From Acidimicrobiales bacterium (GTDB lineage Bacteria; Actinomycetota; Actinomycetes; Mycobacteriales; QHCE01): a stretch of DNA of 57,861 nt. Of this stretch, positions 43,039-53,285 are shown one piece after another. The notes beneath the pieces are model-generated. The model was given only the letters and a program-made list of their open reading frames with translations, had not been told where the DNA came from and made no database searches. The DNA is taken from assembly GCA_003243955.1 (NCBI GenBank), contig QHCE01000080.1, forward strand, positions 1 through 57,861, written 5' to 3'. Made by a program: the position numbers and the translations under genes. Every line of letters starts with the position of its first letter. Within the stretch, counting starts at the first letter, position 1.

Positions 43039-43965
43039 TTAGATCGAAAGTGCTGACCAACAGCGGCTTGTGGGATTCCAGGTTCCCGGATCAGCATGGC
43101 TCAATAGTGGAGTGACGAACGCATCGGCTGCTACGGTTGCATCATGAAGCGTTTGACAACCCCGTAATCCGACTACATCTGCAGCCGCAGCGGGATAGTT
43201 CTGTCTCCAAGAAGAAAGGGCGGGAATCTCAAACCGCCTTGGCATTCGCAAATCGGTGCCGATACCGATTCGTCGTCTCTGCTCACTATTCAGGGCAACT
43301 TGTACAGCGCGACCAATGATAGGTTCCTGTTGCGAGATCAGCAGTAGATCGGCCAGATCTCGGTATCGAGTAGACGGGCTGGCGCCGTAAGAACGCCAGT
43401 GCCACTCATACATTGCACAGATCTTGTCAGCAAGGTGGTCCGGGAGCGGATATAGCAGTATCTTGGGCCAATCATTCGGCCAAGGCAGCGGTACAGTCGG
43501 TTCAAGCTGCACGGCCATGGGTTCCGCAGTCGGCATACGACGAACAACCAGGTCCACGTTGGCTGTGTCCATCTTCCGGTTCCCGAGTAGGACATCAAAC
43601 GTCATCTGAGCGCAGTCGGCTTCATCTGCGTGACGCGCCGGCCGCGTTTCGACGAACGCAAAGTAGTCGCCCAGATCTCTATGTGCTGCGCACCGAAGCG
43701 TGTTAACTGCCTCGTTCAGGTCGTCAAGTCCAGGCCTAATTAGGTCAATATCTCGGCTATAGCGCGCCTCACCCGGATAACGCACTAGCAGCGCCTGGCC
43801 CCCTTTCAACATCCAGCCTGGTTCTTGAAAAACTCGGGCCAGTAAGCGTTGAAAGTAGAAGTGTCGCGTCACATCTTGGGTATTTATTCCGAGTCGGCGA
43901 GCAACGCCTTGGGCTCGAGACTTCAACGCCGCTTCTAATGCCGATGGTGTCTCGTACATATTCAC
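43039..43965 (-). CDS. AbiEii-type nucleotidyltransferase toxin
   Basis: QEPGWMLKGGQALLVRYPGEARYSRDIDLIRP nucleotidyltransferase motif; HLADKICAMYEWH. Confidence 0.92.
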   Translation of the reverse strand: MNMYETPSALEAALKSRAQGVARRLGINTQDVTRHFYFQRLLARVFQEPGWMLKGGQALLVRYPGEARYSRDIDLIRPGLDDLNEAVNTLRCAAHRDLGDYFAFVETRPARHADEADCAQMTFDVLLGNRKMDTANVDLVVRRMPTAEPMAVQLEPTVPLPWPNDWPKILLYPLPDHLADKICAMYEWHWRSYGASPSTRYRDLADLLLISQQEPIIGRAVQVALNSEQRRRIGIGTDLRMPRRFEIPALSSWRQNYPAAAADVVGLRGCQTLHDATVAADAFVTPLLSHADPGTWNPTSRCWSALSI

Positions 43966-44981
43966 TACTGACCAATATAGTCTTTGGACCTGCTCCCCTT
44001 TGGCCGTTTTCGCGACCTAACCGCAAGGGGTCCAATGCCGGGTATTGCTGAGGCTGCCATCCGCTGGATGGAAGGAACCATAAATTGAGATCCTAGATTG
44101 CGGGTTACTTCCACAAGAGCGGGGATAACGGCTAACTTCTGGATTGTCTCCATGGTGGAAGGGATAGTCACCGAAGTGCTGATTCTGCGGATTGCCTCAG
44201 TAAACGCAGGGTCGTCGCCAAGAGAATGGAGAGCTTCAAGGCCGGGGTTGCCTACTAACGCGAGCTTGTAGCCCTCAACGAGTCCCGTGAGGGCGGCCAT
44301 ACTGGTACTTTCACGGACGCTATCGCACTCAAGCCGTTGACCAGCTTGCTCGACCAGGGCGCTCAATAGCTCGTCTCCCGAGGCTTCAGCAAGCGCATAC
44401 TTGGGGGCGAATCTGGAAATCCGCTCCGCTAACGAATCTAGATCCACCAGGTTTCGTCGCTCTGCGTTAGCGATGACGCCGCCAACATGGCCAGCGTCGG
44501 CGCCATTCCGCATCAAGTCCATTACAGTCCGTGTCACCGTCGTAACCGGTAGGCCATCGACGATCGTGACATCCTCAGGGTCAAGCCGCTCAATATGTAG
44601 CCGGATCCCGAGCTCACGGGTCGTTCGCCGGCGCGGGACCGTCAGCTCAGTTTCCGGGGCTGGAATGTCTCCCAACTCGTGCACTAAGCAGGCAGACCGG
44701 TGCGAAACTACCCCATCATCGACACCCAACCCGGTCCGTCTCCACGCTGGTCGGCTCGGATCAAGACGCAGCCAGGCCACCCGGCTCTCCAGATGCGAAG
44801 GCGGTGACGCACCTGTCACCCGATACACACCTCTGCCGACGTTCTGCAGTAGCTGTGCCTGGCATAACCGCAGTTGGGTCACCCGGTCGACGCTACGAGC
44901 GGCAGCTTGCGCTGCTGTGACTAAACCGGCTTGATCCGCAGCTATTTCAGCTAAAGCTCGGAATGCTTCATCTCGCTTCAT
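43965..44981 (-). CDS. AbiEi-type antitoxin (winged-helix N-terminus)
   Basis: LAEIAADQAGLVTAAQAAARSVDRVTQLRLCQAQLLQNVGRGVYRV, GLPVTTVTRTVMDLMR; overlaps toxin start. Confidence 0.9.
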   Translation of the reverse strand: MKRDEAFRALAEIAADQAGLVTAAQAAARSVDRVTQLRLCQAQLLQNVGRGVYRVTGASPPSHLESRVAWLRLDPSRPAWRRTGLGVDDGVVSHRSACLVHELGDIPAPETELTVPRRRTTRELGIRLHIERLDPEDVTIVDGLPVTTVTRTVMDLMRNGADAGHVGGVIANAERRNLVDLDSLAERISRFAPKYALAEASGDELLSALVEQAGQRLECDSVRESTSMAALTGLVEGYKLALVGNPGLEALHSLGDDPAFTEAIRRISTSVTIPSTMETIQKLAVIPALVEVTRNLGSQFMVPSIQRMAASAIPGIGPLAVRSRKRPKGSRSKDYIGQ

Positions 44982-45040
44982 ACAGCAAATATAACACTTA
45001 TTTGCAGCAATAGTTACGGATGAATGAAACTTTTGCTGTA
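44981..45040. promoter_or_regulatory. Nested inverted repeats upstream of abiEi-like gene (candidate operator)
   Basis: tacagcaaa (44981-44989) / tttgctgta (45032-45040); gcaaata (44985-44991) / tatttgc (44999-45005). Confidence 0.55.
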
Positions 45041-45242
45041 AGCAGTTTGGTTGGCTTTCTAGTATCAAACTACCGGTGACCAGCTTGCCATCCCCGAGGT
45101 TGTGGTAGGGGTAGCCGAACCTCTGCCGAGACGCAGAATATTAGAGTTATCAAGGACACTGTATGGGTGAATCCGGAGGACACCGGCCATGCAGCTATCA
45201 GACTTACAGGAAATAGGCCGATTCGGGTCCTCAGGCTAAACG

Positions 45243-45590
45243 TTAAACCTTTCCGCTGCGGCGGGCACGCAGGTTAGCCAGTGCCTCTTCCAATAGGGCT
45301 TTACCATCGGCGTCGCTGCGACGTTCCCGTACGTAAGCCAAATGGGTTTTATACGGCTCGTTGCGTGGAATCGGTGGGGGCGCCGTAGCGTCTTTTCCGG
45401 CCGGAAGCCCACAACGCGCGCAGTCCCAGGAATCTGGCTCCGAGACATCGGCCGCGAACGACGGCCGAGTGATATGGCCGTTGGCGCAATAGAAATCGAT
45501 GCGACGCCGCGGAGCGGAGTCACCACGCTCGGACTCACCCATGGGGCCAGCGCCGACGCGCGTACCCCGAATAGCAGTACCACCTGCCAC
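45243..45590 (-). CDS. rbpA: RNA polymerase-binding protein RbpA
   Basis: GTRVGAGPMGESERGDSAPRRRIDFYCANGHITRPSFAADVSEPDSWDCARCGLPAG. Confidence 0.95.
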   Translation of the reverse strand: MAGGTAIRGTRVGAGPMGESERGDSAPRRRIDFYCANGHITRPSFAADVSEPDSWDCARCGLPAGKDATAPPPIPRNEPYKTHLAYVRERRSDADGKALLEEALANLRARRSGKV

Positions 45591-45658
45591 GATCAGGTTC
45601 TCCTTTACTCAGGTATTTCAACCGCAGAGGGCCGATTGCTGGGGATGCAAGCGCTGAT

Positions 45659-45898
45659 TTATGCGGCTTTCATCAGCAGCCCGAGACCGATCACGCTTGC
45701 GGTCCAAATTAGCGCCACGGCAACGGTAAACCGGTCAAGGTTTTTCTCCGCGATAGAGGAGCCGGAGAGGTTGGAGCCCATACCTCCACCAAACATGCTG
45801 GACAATCCGCCGCCCTTACCGCGATGCAGCAAAACAAAGAGCACAACCAGGGCGCTGGACACGATCAGTGTCACAGTGAGCACGGCAACCATGTCCAC
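45659..45898 (-). CDS. secG: Preprotein translocase subunit SecG
   Basis: 79 aa; FVLLHRGKGGGLSSMFGGGMGSNLSGSSIAEKNLDRFT. Confidence 0.95.
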   Translation of the reverse strand: MDMVAVLTVTLIVSSALVVLFVLLHRGKGGGLSSMFGGGMGSNLSGSSIAEKNLDRFTVAVALIWTASVIGLGLLMKAA

Positions 45899-46170
45899 AG
45901 AATACGTGAGGCCGCAGAAGTCGGACGTACCGCTCCCCCGACCACACTTTCCGCAGCATAAATCGACGTCCCATCCTATATCGGCCTCGAAATCAAACTT
46001 CGCCCTAACGCTCTTTCTGACAACTTGTGCCTAGCTGTCGAAAGGGCCCTGTCTAAACGTAGCGCGTTAGCCCAAAGACTCCGCTCGCGATCCCAGTCCA
46101 GGGCGCTTCATCGAGCTGTGCATTTCGAAGAAATTCGTGGGTTACGTTGCGGGGTACAGCTTCTGTGCTA

Positions 46171-48150
46171 TTACTGAGCGGACATTATGTCGTCGGTCTT
46201 TGCCAGCTGCAGCACCCATTCGGTGAGAGTCCGGGCAACCTGCTGAGGGGTGAGGCCAAGCTCGGTGAGGATCTGCGCCCGGCTTCCGTGGGGCACAAAG
46301 CGAGTCGGCACACCTAGACACCGCACAGGCGTGGTGACCTGCGCATCGGCCAGCTGCTGGGCGACCGCGGTACCGACCCCGCCACAACGCAAACCGTCTT
46401 CGGCGGTCACTACCAGTCGATACTGCCGGGCCAGCTCAATCAGTTCAGTCGGTGGTGGAATTACCCAGCACGGATCAATCACGGTAACGCCGATACCTTG
46501 CTCGCCAGCGCGCTGCGCGGCCTGTACTCCGAGCTCGCCGAATGCACCCACCGCCACGAACAACACGTCGAGCTGGCGATCATGGTGCAGCACATCTAGC
46601 TGTCCCACTCGATCTACCGCGGGCAACTCCGGCGGAGCACTACCAGTGGGAAACCGCAGCATGGTGGGCCCGTCGGTCACCGCGACCGCCTCGGCCAGCT
46701 GTTCGCGCAGCCGCACAGCATCACGCGGTGCGGCTATCCGCAGCCCCGGTACGGTCGAGCCGATCGCAAGGTCCCACACCCCGTAATGGCTAGGCCCGTC
46801 TGGGCCAGTAATCCCCGCGCGATCCAACACAAACGTAACCGGAAGCCGATGCAGCCCGACATCAAGCAGTAGCTGATCGTAGGCACGGTTCAGGAATGTG
46901 GCGTACACCGCCACCACTGGATGCATGCCGCCCATGGCCAAACCAGCCGCGGACGTCACAGCGTGCTGCTCGGCGATACCAACGTCGAATGCGCGCTCAG
47001 GATAGGCACGCATCAACTGCTCGATGCCGGTGGGTCCCGCCATCGCGGCGGTGATGCCGACCAAGCTCTCCCGCTTACTCGCGAGGTTGACTAGCTCCTT
47101 AGCAAATACCGATGTCCAGCTCACACCCAAACTGCCGTTGGAAATGGCCTTGCCAGTCTCGGGATCAAACGCCGAGGAGCTGTGCAGGCAATCTGCCTCA
47201 TCATATTCGGCGGGCTGATAGCCGTAGCCCTTGCGCGTAATGGCATGCACGATCACCGGATGGCCGTACCCAGCTGCTAGCCGAAGCGCGGTCTCCATGG
47301 CCACTACATCGTGCCCATTGACCGGGCCGACGTATTTTAGACCAAGGTCTTCAAACATCGCTGGGCCAAGTAGGGCATCTTTGAGTCCTCGCCGAATACC
47401 GCGGAGCACATCGCGCACGCTATGTCCGACCAGGGGGGTCCGCAGCAGCGTGCGGTGGATCGCGCTCAATGCCCGCTCGTAGTTGGGACTGAGCCGCAAC
47501 GAGGCTAAATGATCAGCCAAACCACCGATGGTTGGAGAGTAGGAGCGGCCGTTGTCATTCACCACGATGATCACCGGACGGTCCGGACCCGCGGCGATGT
47601 TATTCAGCGCTTCCCAGCACATTCCACCGGTAAGCGCGCCATCACCGACAACCGCAACGACCGCACGGTCGCGCTCCCCTCGTAGCGCATACGCTTTGGC
47701 AAGCCCATCGGCGTAAGACAGCGCGGTGGAGGCGTGCGAGTTCTCCACAAGGTCATGGTAAGACTCGGCTCGGCTCGGGTAGCCCGAGAGCCCGCCGCGG
47801 CGGCGCAGCTCCTCGAAGCCGGCTTGGCGCCCCGTAAGCATTTTATGCACGTACGTCTGATGCCCTGTGTCAAAAATGAGTCGATCCTTGGGTGAGGCGA
47901 AGACTCGGTGTAGGGCAAGCGTCAGCTCAACCACGCCCAGATTGGGGCCCAGGTGACCGCCAGTACGGGACAGCTTCTCAATCAAGAAGTCTCGAATCTG
48001 AGCAGCAAGGTTTCCCAGCTGCTGTGCGGGTAGCAGCTTAAGTCGCTCTGGGGTATCCACCTCTGCCAGCAACGGCCAGCTCTGCCGTTCCGCCGCCGAT
48101 TCGGAAACTAACGGCTCAGAGGCTAAAGGAGTTGGGAGCTCAGAATGCAT
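46171..48150 (-). CDS. dxs: 1-deoxy-D-xylulose-5-phosphate synthase
   Basis: [69 protein letters not shown]. Confidence 0.97.
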   Translation of the reverse strand: MHSELPTPLASEPLVSESAAERQSWPLLAEVDTPERLKLLPAQQLGNLAAQIRDFLIEKLSRTGGHLGPNLGVVELTLALHRVFASPKDRLIFDTGHQTYVHKMLTGRQAGFEELRRRGGLSGYPSRAESYHDLVENSHASTALSYADGLAKAYALRGERDRAVVAVVGDGALTGGMCWEALNNIAAGPDRPVIIVVNDNGRSYSPTIGGLADHLASLRLSPNYERALSAIHRTLLRTPLVGHSVRDVLRGIRRGLKDALLGPAMFEDLGLKYVGPVNGHDVVAMETALRLAAGYGHPVIVHAITRKGYGYQPAEYDEADCLHSSSAFDPETGKAISNGSLGVSWTSVFAKELVNLASKRESLVGITAAMAGPTGIEQLMRAYPERAFDVGIAEQHAVTSAAGLAMGGMHPVVAVYATFLNRAYDQLLLDVGLHRLPVTFVLDRAGITGPDGPSHYGVWDLAIGSTVPGLRIAAPRDAVRLREQLAEAVAVTDGPTMLRFPTGSAPPELPAVDRVGQLDVLHHDRQLDVLFVAVGAFGELGVQAAQRAGEQGIGVTVIDPCWVIPPPTELIELARQYRLVVTAEDGLRCGGVGTAVAQQLADAQVTTPVRCLGVPTRFVPHGSRAQILTELGLTPQQVARTLTEWVLQLAKTDDIMSAQ

Positions 48151-48174
48151 AACGGTCAGGTTACTACCGAACTC

Positions 48175-50232
48175 CTACGAGCGTAGGTCAGTCGGCTCCC
48201 GCAAACCCCGTCGAACGTCACCAGGGCGCGATCTGCGTTCCTTATTGTCCACCCGATCGGCAAGCTGCGCAGAAGAGCTCAGCTGATAGGGCACGCTCGT
48301 CACCATAACGCCGGGCTCGAACCGGAGCCGACTTTTAAGCCGAAGGGCGCTCTGGTTATGCAGCAGATTTTCCCACCAGTGACCGACCACGTACTCGGGC
48401 ACGAAAACTGTGACCACATCTCGGGGACTTTCACGACGGATATCCTTGACGTAAGAAACCACGGGGTGAGTAATTTCACGGTACGGCGAGTCGATCACTG
48501 TGAGCGGTATCGGGATCTCACGCTGCGCCCATTCACGCTGCAGTCGCGCGGTAGCGGCTTCGTCGACGCTCACCGTGACTGCGCTGAGAGTGTCGGGCCG
48601 AGTCGCACGGGCATAAGCGAGCGCGCGTAACGCTGGCTTATGCAGGGTGGAGACGAGCACGATGGTGTGGTTGCGCGACGGCAGCAAACCACGCTGCTCT
48701 GGCGGAATCAGCTCCGCGGAAACTCGATCATAGTGACGACGGATTCCCAACATGACCAGATAAACCATCGCCATCAGTACCAAGGCGATCCAGGCGCCTT
48801 GGGTGAACTTAGTAATTAGCACCACAACCAGTACGGAACCGGTCATGCTCAGGCCGACCGCGTTGATCGCCTGGCGGCGACGCATGCTGCGGCGTAGTAC
48901 CTGATCCCGCTCCATAAACAACAGACGCTGCCAGTGCCGAACCATGCCGAGCTGACTGAGGGTAAAGGAGGTGAAGACACCCACAATGTAGAGGTGAATC
49001 AGGGCGCTGGGGCTGGCGTCGAACACCACTAGCAGAACCCCGGCTGATACCGCCAGAAACAAAATGCCGTTGGAGAAAGCCAGTCGGTCCCCGCGGGTAT
49101 GCAGCTGCCGAGGCAGGTATCGGTCCTGCGCGAGAATGGACCCCAGCACCGGAAAGCCGTTGAACGCGGTGTTGGCGGCCAGCACCAGGATCAGCGCAGT
49201 CGTAATAACCACAAGGTAGTAGGCCAGCGGAAAACCGGAGAACACTGCTTCAGCGAGCTGCGCCATCACGGTCTTCTGCTGATAACCTTCGCCGGCGCCA
49301 ACGAGCTGTCTCGTGGGATCCTCCACGTACCGCAGCCCAGTCTTGCTGGCCAGTAGCAGTATCCCCCCCATCATCGTGCTGGCGACTACCCCCAGCAGCA
49401 GCAGCGTGGTTGCGGCGTTGCGGCCCTTAGGTTTACGGAAGGCGGGCACACCGTTACTAATCGCTTCGACGCCGGTAAGCGCCGCAGAGCCCGCAGAGAA
49501 CGCTCGCAACAGCAAAAACACCAGCGCAACGCCGGTGAAGGAGCCTTCGGCGGCGAGCTTGAAGCTGGCACTTTCGGTGCGCACTTGATCGCCTAGCAGG
49601 AAAATGCGCACCAGTCCGTACCCGATCATCCCCAGCACCGCGATCATGAAGCCATAGGTTGGGATAGCGAATGCGATACCGGATTCTCGCACCCCACGTA
49701 GGTTCATCGCGGCCAGTAGCACTACCACTGCTACCGCTATTACAGCTGGCCGTTCGGCAAGCCAGGGCATCAACGAGCCAAGGTTCTCCACGCCAGCAGC
49801 CACAGAGACGGCTACCGTGAGCACGTAGTCCACAAGCAGCGAACTGGCGACGACCAAGCCGTAGCGCTGCCCCAGATTGGTGGTGACAACTTCATAGTTG
49901 CCGCCACCTGATGGGTATGCCTGCACATTCTGTCGGTAAGACGTAACCACGGTGAGCAGCACCACCACGACTGCCGCGCCCACCCATGGCGAGAGGTGGT
50001 AGATGGCCAGACCGGCCACGCTCACAGTCGCCAGGATCTCCGCTGGTGCATAGGCGACGGAGGAGAGTGCGTCGGAGGCGAAGATTGGCAGCGCGAGGCG
50101 TTTGGACAGCAGGGTTTCCCGAAGCCGCTCGGTGCGAAAGGGGCGTCCTAAGAGCAGCCGCTTTATCAGCGTTGCAGATGATGGCACGTCTGACACCGTA
50201 CTGGTGAAGTATCCGGCGGCGGCTGGCGACAC
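48175..50232 (-). CDS. APC-family permease
   Basis: Multi-TM; ASDALSSVAYAPAEILATVSVAG, YPSGGGNYEVVTTNLG, STLHKPALRALAYARA. Confidence 0.88.
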   Translation of the reverse strand: MSPAAAGYFTSTVSDVPSSATLIKRLLLGRPFRTERLRETLLSKRLALPIFASDALSSVAYAPAEILATVSVAGLAIYHLSPWVGAAVVVVLLTVVTSYRQNVQAYPSGGGNYEVVTTNLGQRYGLVVASSLLVDYVLTVAVSVAAGVENLGSLMPWLAERPAVIAVAVVVLLAAMNLRGVRESGIAFAIPTYGFMIAVLGMIGYGLVRIFLLGDQVRTESASFKLAAEGSFTGVALVFLLLRAFSAGSAALTGVEAISNGVPAFRKPKGRNAATTLLLLGVVASTMMGGILLLASKTGLRYVEDPTRQLVGAGEGYQQKTVMAQLAEAVFSGFPLAYYLVVITTALILVLAANTAFNGFPVLGSILAQDRYLPRQLHTRGDRLAFSNGILFLAVSAGVLLVVFDASPSALIHLYIVGVFTSFTLSQLGMVRHWQRLLFMERDQVLRRSMRRRQAINAVGLSMTGSVLVVVLITKFTQGAWIALVLMAMVYLVMLGIRRHYDRVSAELIPPEQRGLLPSRNHTIVLVSTLHKPALRALAYARATRPDTLSAVTVSVDEAATARLQREWAQREIPIPLTVIDSPYREITHPVVSYVKDIRRESPRDVVTVFVPEYVVGHWWENLLHNQSALRLKSRLRFEPGVMVTSVPYQLSSSAQLADRVDNKERRSRPGDVRRGLREPTDLRS

Positions 50233-50296
50233 TCAGTCCCGCGTCCAATATAGGTAGTTCGCGCCACAGGTACATGGAGCCGTGTAGCCTGCGCAC

Positions 50297-50977
50297 GTGC
50301 ATGTGGTGATTCTGGGATGTGGGCGCACTGGCGCCACGCTCGCGCACGACCTACTGCAGCGAAGTCATACCGTGGCGATAATTGACCGCGATATCGCTGC
50401 GTTTCGGCGGTTGGGCAACGGGTTCGAAGGTCGGGTTGTAACCGGCAATGGCTTCGATAAAGGTGTGCTGCTGCAGGCTGGAATCGAGCAGGCTGAGGCG
50501 TTTGCCGCGGTGGCCAACGGCGACAATTCCAATATCATCGCCGTCCGAGTAGCACGGGAGACATTCGGTGTGTCGCGAGTGATTGCCCGGATATACGACG
50601 CGCGCCGCGCCGAAGTGTACGAGCGGCTAGGTATCCCGACGATCGCTACGGTTCGGTGGGCGGCGCACCGGATGCTACGGGCGCTCTGCCCCAGCGAGGA
50701 CCCGGAGATTTGGCGCGATCCGACCAGCATGGTGGCGTTGATCACCCCGGCACTCCATCCAGATTGGGTAGGCCGTCGGCTCACCGAATGGGAACTCCAG
50801 ACCGGCGCGCGAGTCGCTTACATCACCCGGTTCGGCATCGCCACCTTGCCCACCTCATCGATGGTGCTGGGCGATGGCGACCAGCTCGCAGCACTGGTTA
50901 CTGACGCTATCGCGGACCGGGTGGTCTCTATCACGAGTAGCTCACCAGTTGAATCCAGCATTTCAGGAGCTCAGTGA
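50297..50977 (+). CDS. TrkA-type potassium uptake regulatory protein (first of pair)
   Basis: HVVILGCGRTGATLAHDLLQRSHTVAIIDRD; TrkA-C tail. Confidence 0.92.
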   Translation: MHVVILGCGRTGATLAHDLLQRSHTVAIIDRDIAAFRRLGNGFEGRVVTGNGFDKGVLLQAGIEQAEAFAAVANGDNSNIIAVRVARETFGVSRVIARIYDARRAEVYERLGIPTIATVRWAAHRMLRALCPSEDPEIWRDPTSMVALITPALHPDWVGRRLTEWELQTGARVAYITRFGIATLPTSSMVLGDGDQLAALVTDAIADRVVSITSSSPVESSISGAQ

Positions 50978-51630
50978 TGCGCATAGCTATCGCGGGGGCC
51001 GGCAACGTGGGGCGTTCCATTGCCGGGGAACTGCTCGATCACGGCCACGAAGTCATGATTTTGGAACAGAATCTGGCGCAGATGCGGGCACAGCTGGTAC
51101 CAGGCGCGCGCTGGGTGCTGGCCGATGCATGCGAAATGTCCGCGCTGGAGGATGCGCGACTGGAAACCTATGACGTGATGGTCACCGCTACGGGGGACGA
51201 TAAAGCAAATCTAGTGGCGGCGTTTCTGGCCAAGACCGAATTCGCAATTACTCGAGTGGTGGCCCGAGTGAACCGCGCGGAGAACGAGTGGTTATTCACG
51301 CCTGCCTGGGGTGTTGATGTTGCGGTAAGTAAGCCACGACTGCTGGCGGCGTTAGTGGAAGAGGCGGTCAGCGTGGGCGACGTGGTGCGGCTGATGACGC
51401 TACGTCGCGGCCAGGCCAACTTGGTGGAGATCACGCTGCGGCCAGATACCAGCTTCGCCGGAACTGCGGTACGCGATGTAAGTCTGCCGCGTGACACCAC
51501 GTTGGTGGCCATTGTGCGTGGTCCGCGAGTGATCACACCGAGCCCGGATGAGCCCTTGGAGCCAAGCGATGAGCTGATGTTCCTGTGCGCACCAGAGTTC
51601 GAGGACGCGCTCCATGAAGCACTGTCCTAA
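50974..51630 (+). CDS. TrkA-type potassium uptake regulatory protein (second of pair)
   Basis: MRIAIAGAGNVGRSIAGELLDHGHEVMILEQN; GTGATG overlap with preceding gene. Confidence 0.92.
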   Translation: MMRIAIAGAGNVGRSIAGELLDHGHEVMILEQNLAQMRAQLVPGARWVLADACEMSALEDARLETYDVMVTATGDDKANLVAAFLAKTEFAITRVVARVNRAENEWLFTPAWGVDVAVSKPRLLAALVEEAVSVGDVVRLMTLRRGQANLVEITLRPDTSFAGTAVRDVSLPRDTTLVAIVRGPRVITPSPDEPLEPSDELMFLCAPEFEDALHEALS

Positions 51631-51643
51631 GGCCAAGAGTGCA

Positions 51644-53071
51644 TCAATTACCGGGCGCTCTAAGTAAATTTTGCAGCTGATGGTGAAAACCATGCAGCTG
51701 AGAGGTGCTTCTCGCCGCTGGATGCGCGGCAAGCTCGGTATCTAGTATGCGTAACTGCGCGACCGAGCGTGGGGAGCGTACCGCGGATGGGGCAAGGGTG
51801 GGCAGCGCCGTGTGTAGCGCTGTGTCAATGTCGCCCCGCCATATGTGACTGCGAGCCAGCCACACCCGATTGTATAGCGCCTCGCGCGGAAAATGCGCAT
51901 CATCAACCGCGCAGTTAGGAGCCAACAACCGAGCTGCTTCAACAAGCCGATGCTGCGGCGCCTGAGTCGCCCGCACTAGCGTCAACAAGCCATGACCCCG
52001 GTGAACTCTGCTCTGCACGGGTCCAAACCAATACAGCCAAACCGGTCGGTTCTCTAGTGCGTCCGGTTGCTCCATCAGATCTTGCGCGGTTGCCATATTG
52101 GTTTCAAAACCGTATGCGTTGCCCTCCAACGCTTCAGTGTGCGCAACCAAACCACTCACCAGCGACCGCAGCGCTAGCGGACCATCCTTGGCGGCCCGTA
52201 CTGTGACATCAACTAGCGCCCGAGCCTCCCGAGCCTTCCGACGATAAATCGCCTGATGGGTCAGCGCCGCAAGTAAGTAGGCGCCGTAGCTGCGATCACC
52301 AATGCTATGCGCAGCACGCAGCCCAGAATAGTAATACCGCTGCGCAAGGCCATGCTCCTCAGCATCGTAGGCCATCCAGCCAGCAATCTGACATAAAGAC
52401 ATCCACAACCGAAATAGTTCCCGCAACACGGCGCCGTTCGCAGCATCACCGGAACGCATTTGCTGGCCGATGCTCAGGAAATACTGATGCACGAAACGCA
52501 GGTTCTCCAGACTGCCACCCTCAGCGTCATCTAGCCGACGCATTCGCTCCACAACCACTGAAGCGATGTTGGTCATAGAAGCAGTGATGATGCGGCCATC
52601 ACGTGCCCAATTGCGAGACTGAACCAACTGCAGCGGAGTAACCGAATGCTCCAAATACGATAAGGCTGGCCCGACTAAAGCGTCGCCCCACACCGGAAAG
52701 AATGTGCGGTGGTTGAAATCAAGTACCGCCTCCCCATGCTCGTGCCAGCATTCCAGCGCCCGCACAGTGCCCGAATGGCACCACGGGCCAGCCATGCCAT
52801 CAAACGCCGAAAGCCACAGCTGCGACCGCTTCGCTCGGCCTTTCCACAACTCATCCAGCGTGACGGTGCGTTCCAGCTCCTCTGAAAGCACATGCGCCAC
52901 CACTGTGGGCACTGGATCACGCGGAACGCGCTCCTGATTCACCCACTCAGCCACAGTCGAGCGGGATACGTAACCAGCACCAAGCGCTTCGTTGAGACGG
53001 CGCGCCAGCCGCGACTGTGACCAGCCCAGCTCCTGTAATAAATTCAGCAAAACCAGGTTTTTGTCGACCAC
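51644..53071 (-). CDS. HTH (XRE-like) regulator with TPR-like C-terminal region
   Basis: LLQELGWSQSRLARRLNEALGAGYVSRSTVAEWVNQERVPRDPVPTVVAHVLSEELERTVTLDELW; paralog of the next CDS. Confidence 0.75.
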   Translation of the reverse strand: MVDKNLVLLNLLQELGWSQSRLARRLNEALGAGYVSRSTVAEWVNQERVPRDPVPTVVAHVLSEELERTVTLDELWKGRAKRSQLWLSAFDGMAGPWCHSGTVRALECWHEHGEAVLDFNHRTFFPVWGDALVGPALSYLEHSVTPLQLVQSRNWARDGRIITASMTNIASVVVERMRRLDDAEGGSLENLRFVHQYFLSIGQQMRSGDAANGAVLRELFRLWMSLCQIAGWMAYDAEEHGLAQRYYYSGLRAAHSIGDRSYGAYLLAALTHQAIYRRKAREARALVDVTVRAAKDGPLALRSLVSGLVAHTEALEGNAYGFETNMATAQDLMEQPDALENRPVWLYWFGPVQSRVHRGHGLLTLVRATQAPQHRLVEAARLLAPNCAVDDAHFPREALYNRVWLARSHIWRGDIDTALHTALPTLAPSAVRSPRSVAQLRILDTELAAHPAARSTSQLHGFHHQLQNLLRAPGN

Positions 53072-53285
53072 GAAAACCTCCAACACAGTACTCTTCCGGC
53101 CAGCGCAAAGGCCCAATTGAGAAAATGCGCGCAGCCCCGAAGGCACAGAACAGTCGCCTTTTACAGTCTGCTAGCTCATACGTTACCGCCACAGGCTGCC
53201 AACCGCCGATTCCGGCCCTAAACATCCACAAGTCGGCGATTAGCTGATTGTGGCCACTGAATTCAGTCAGTGCTGAGGCGATTCG

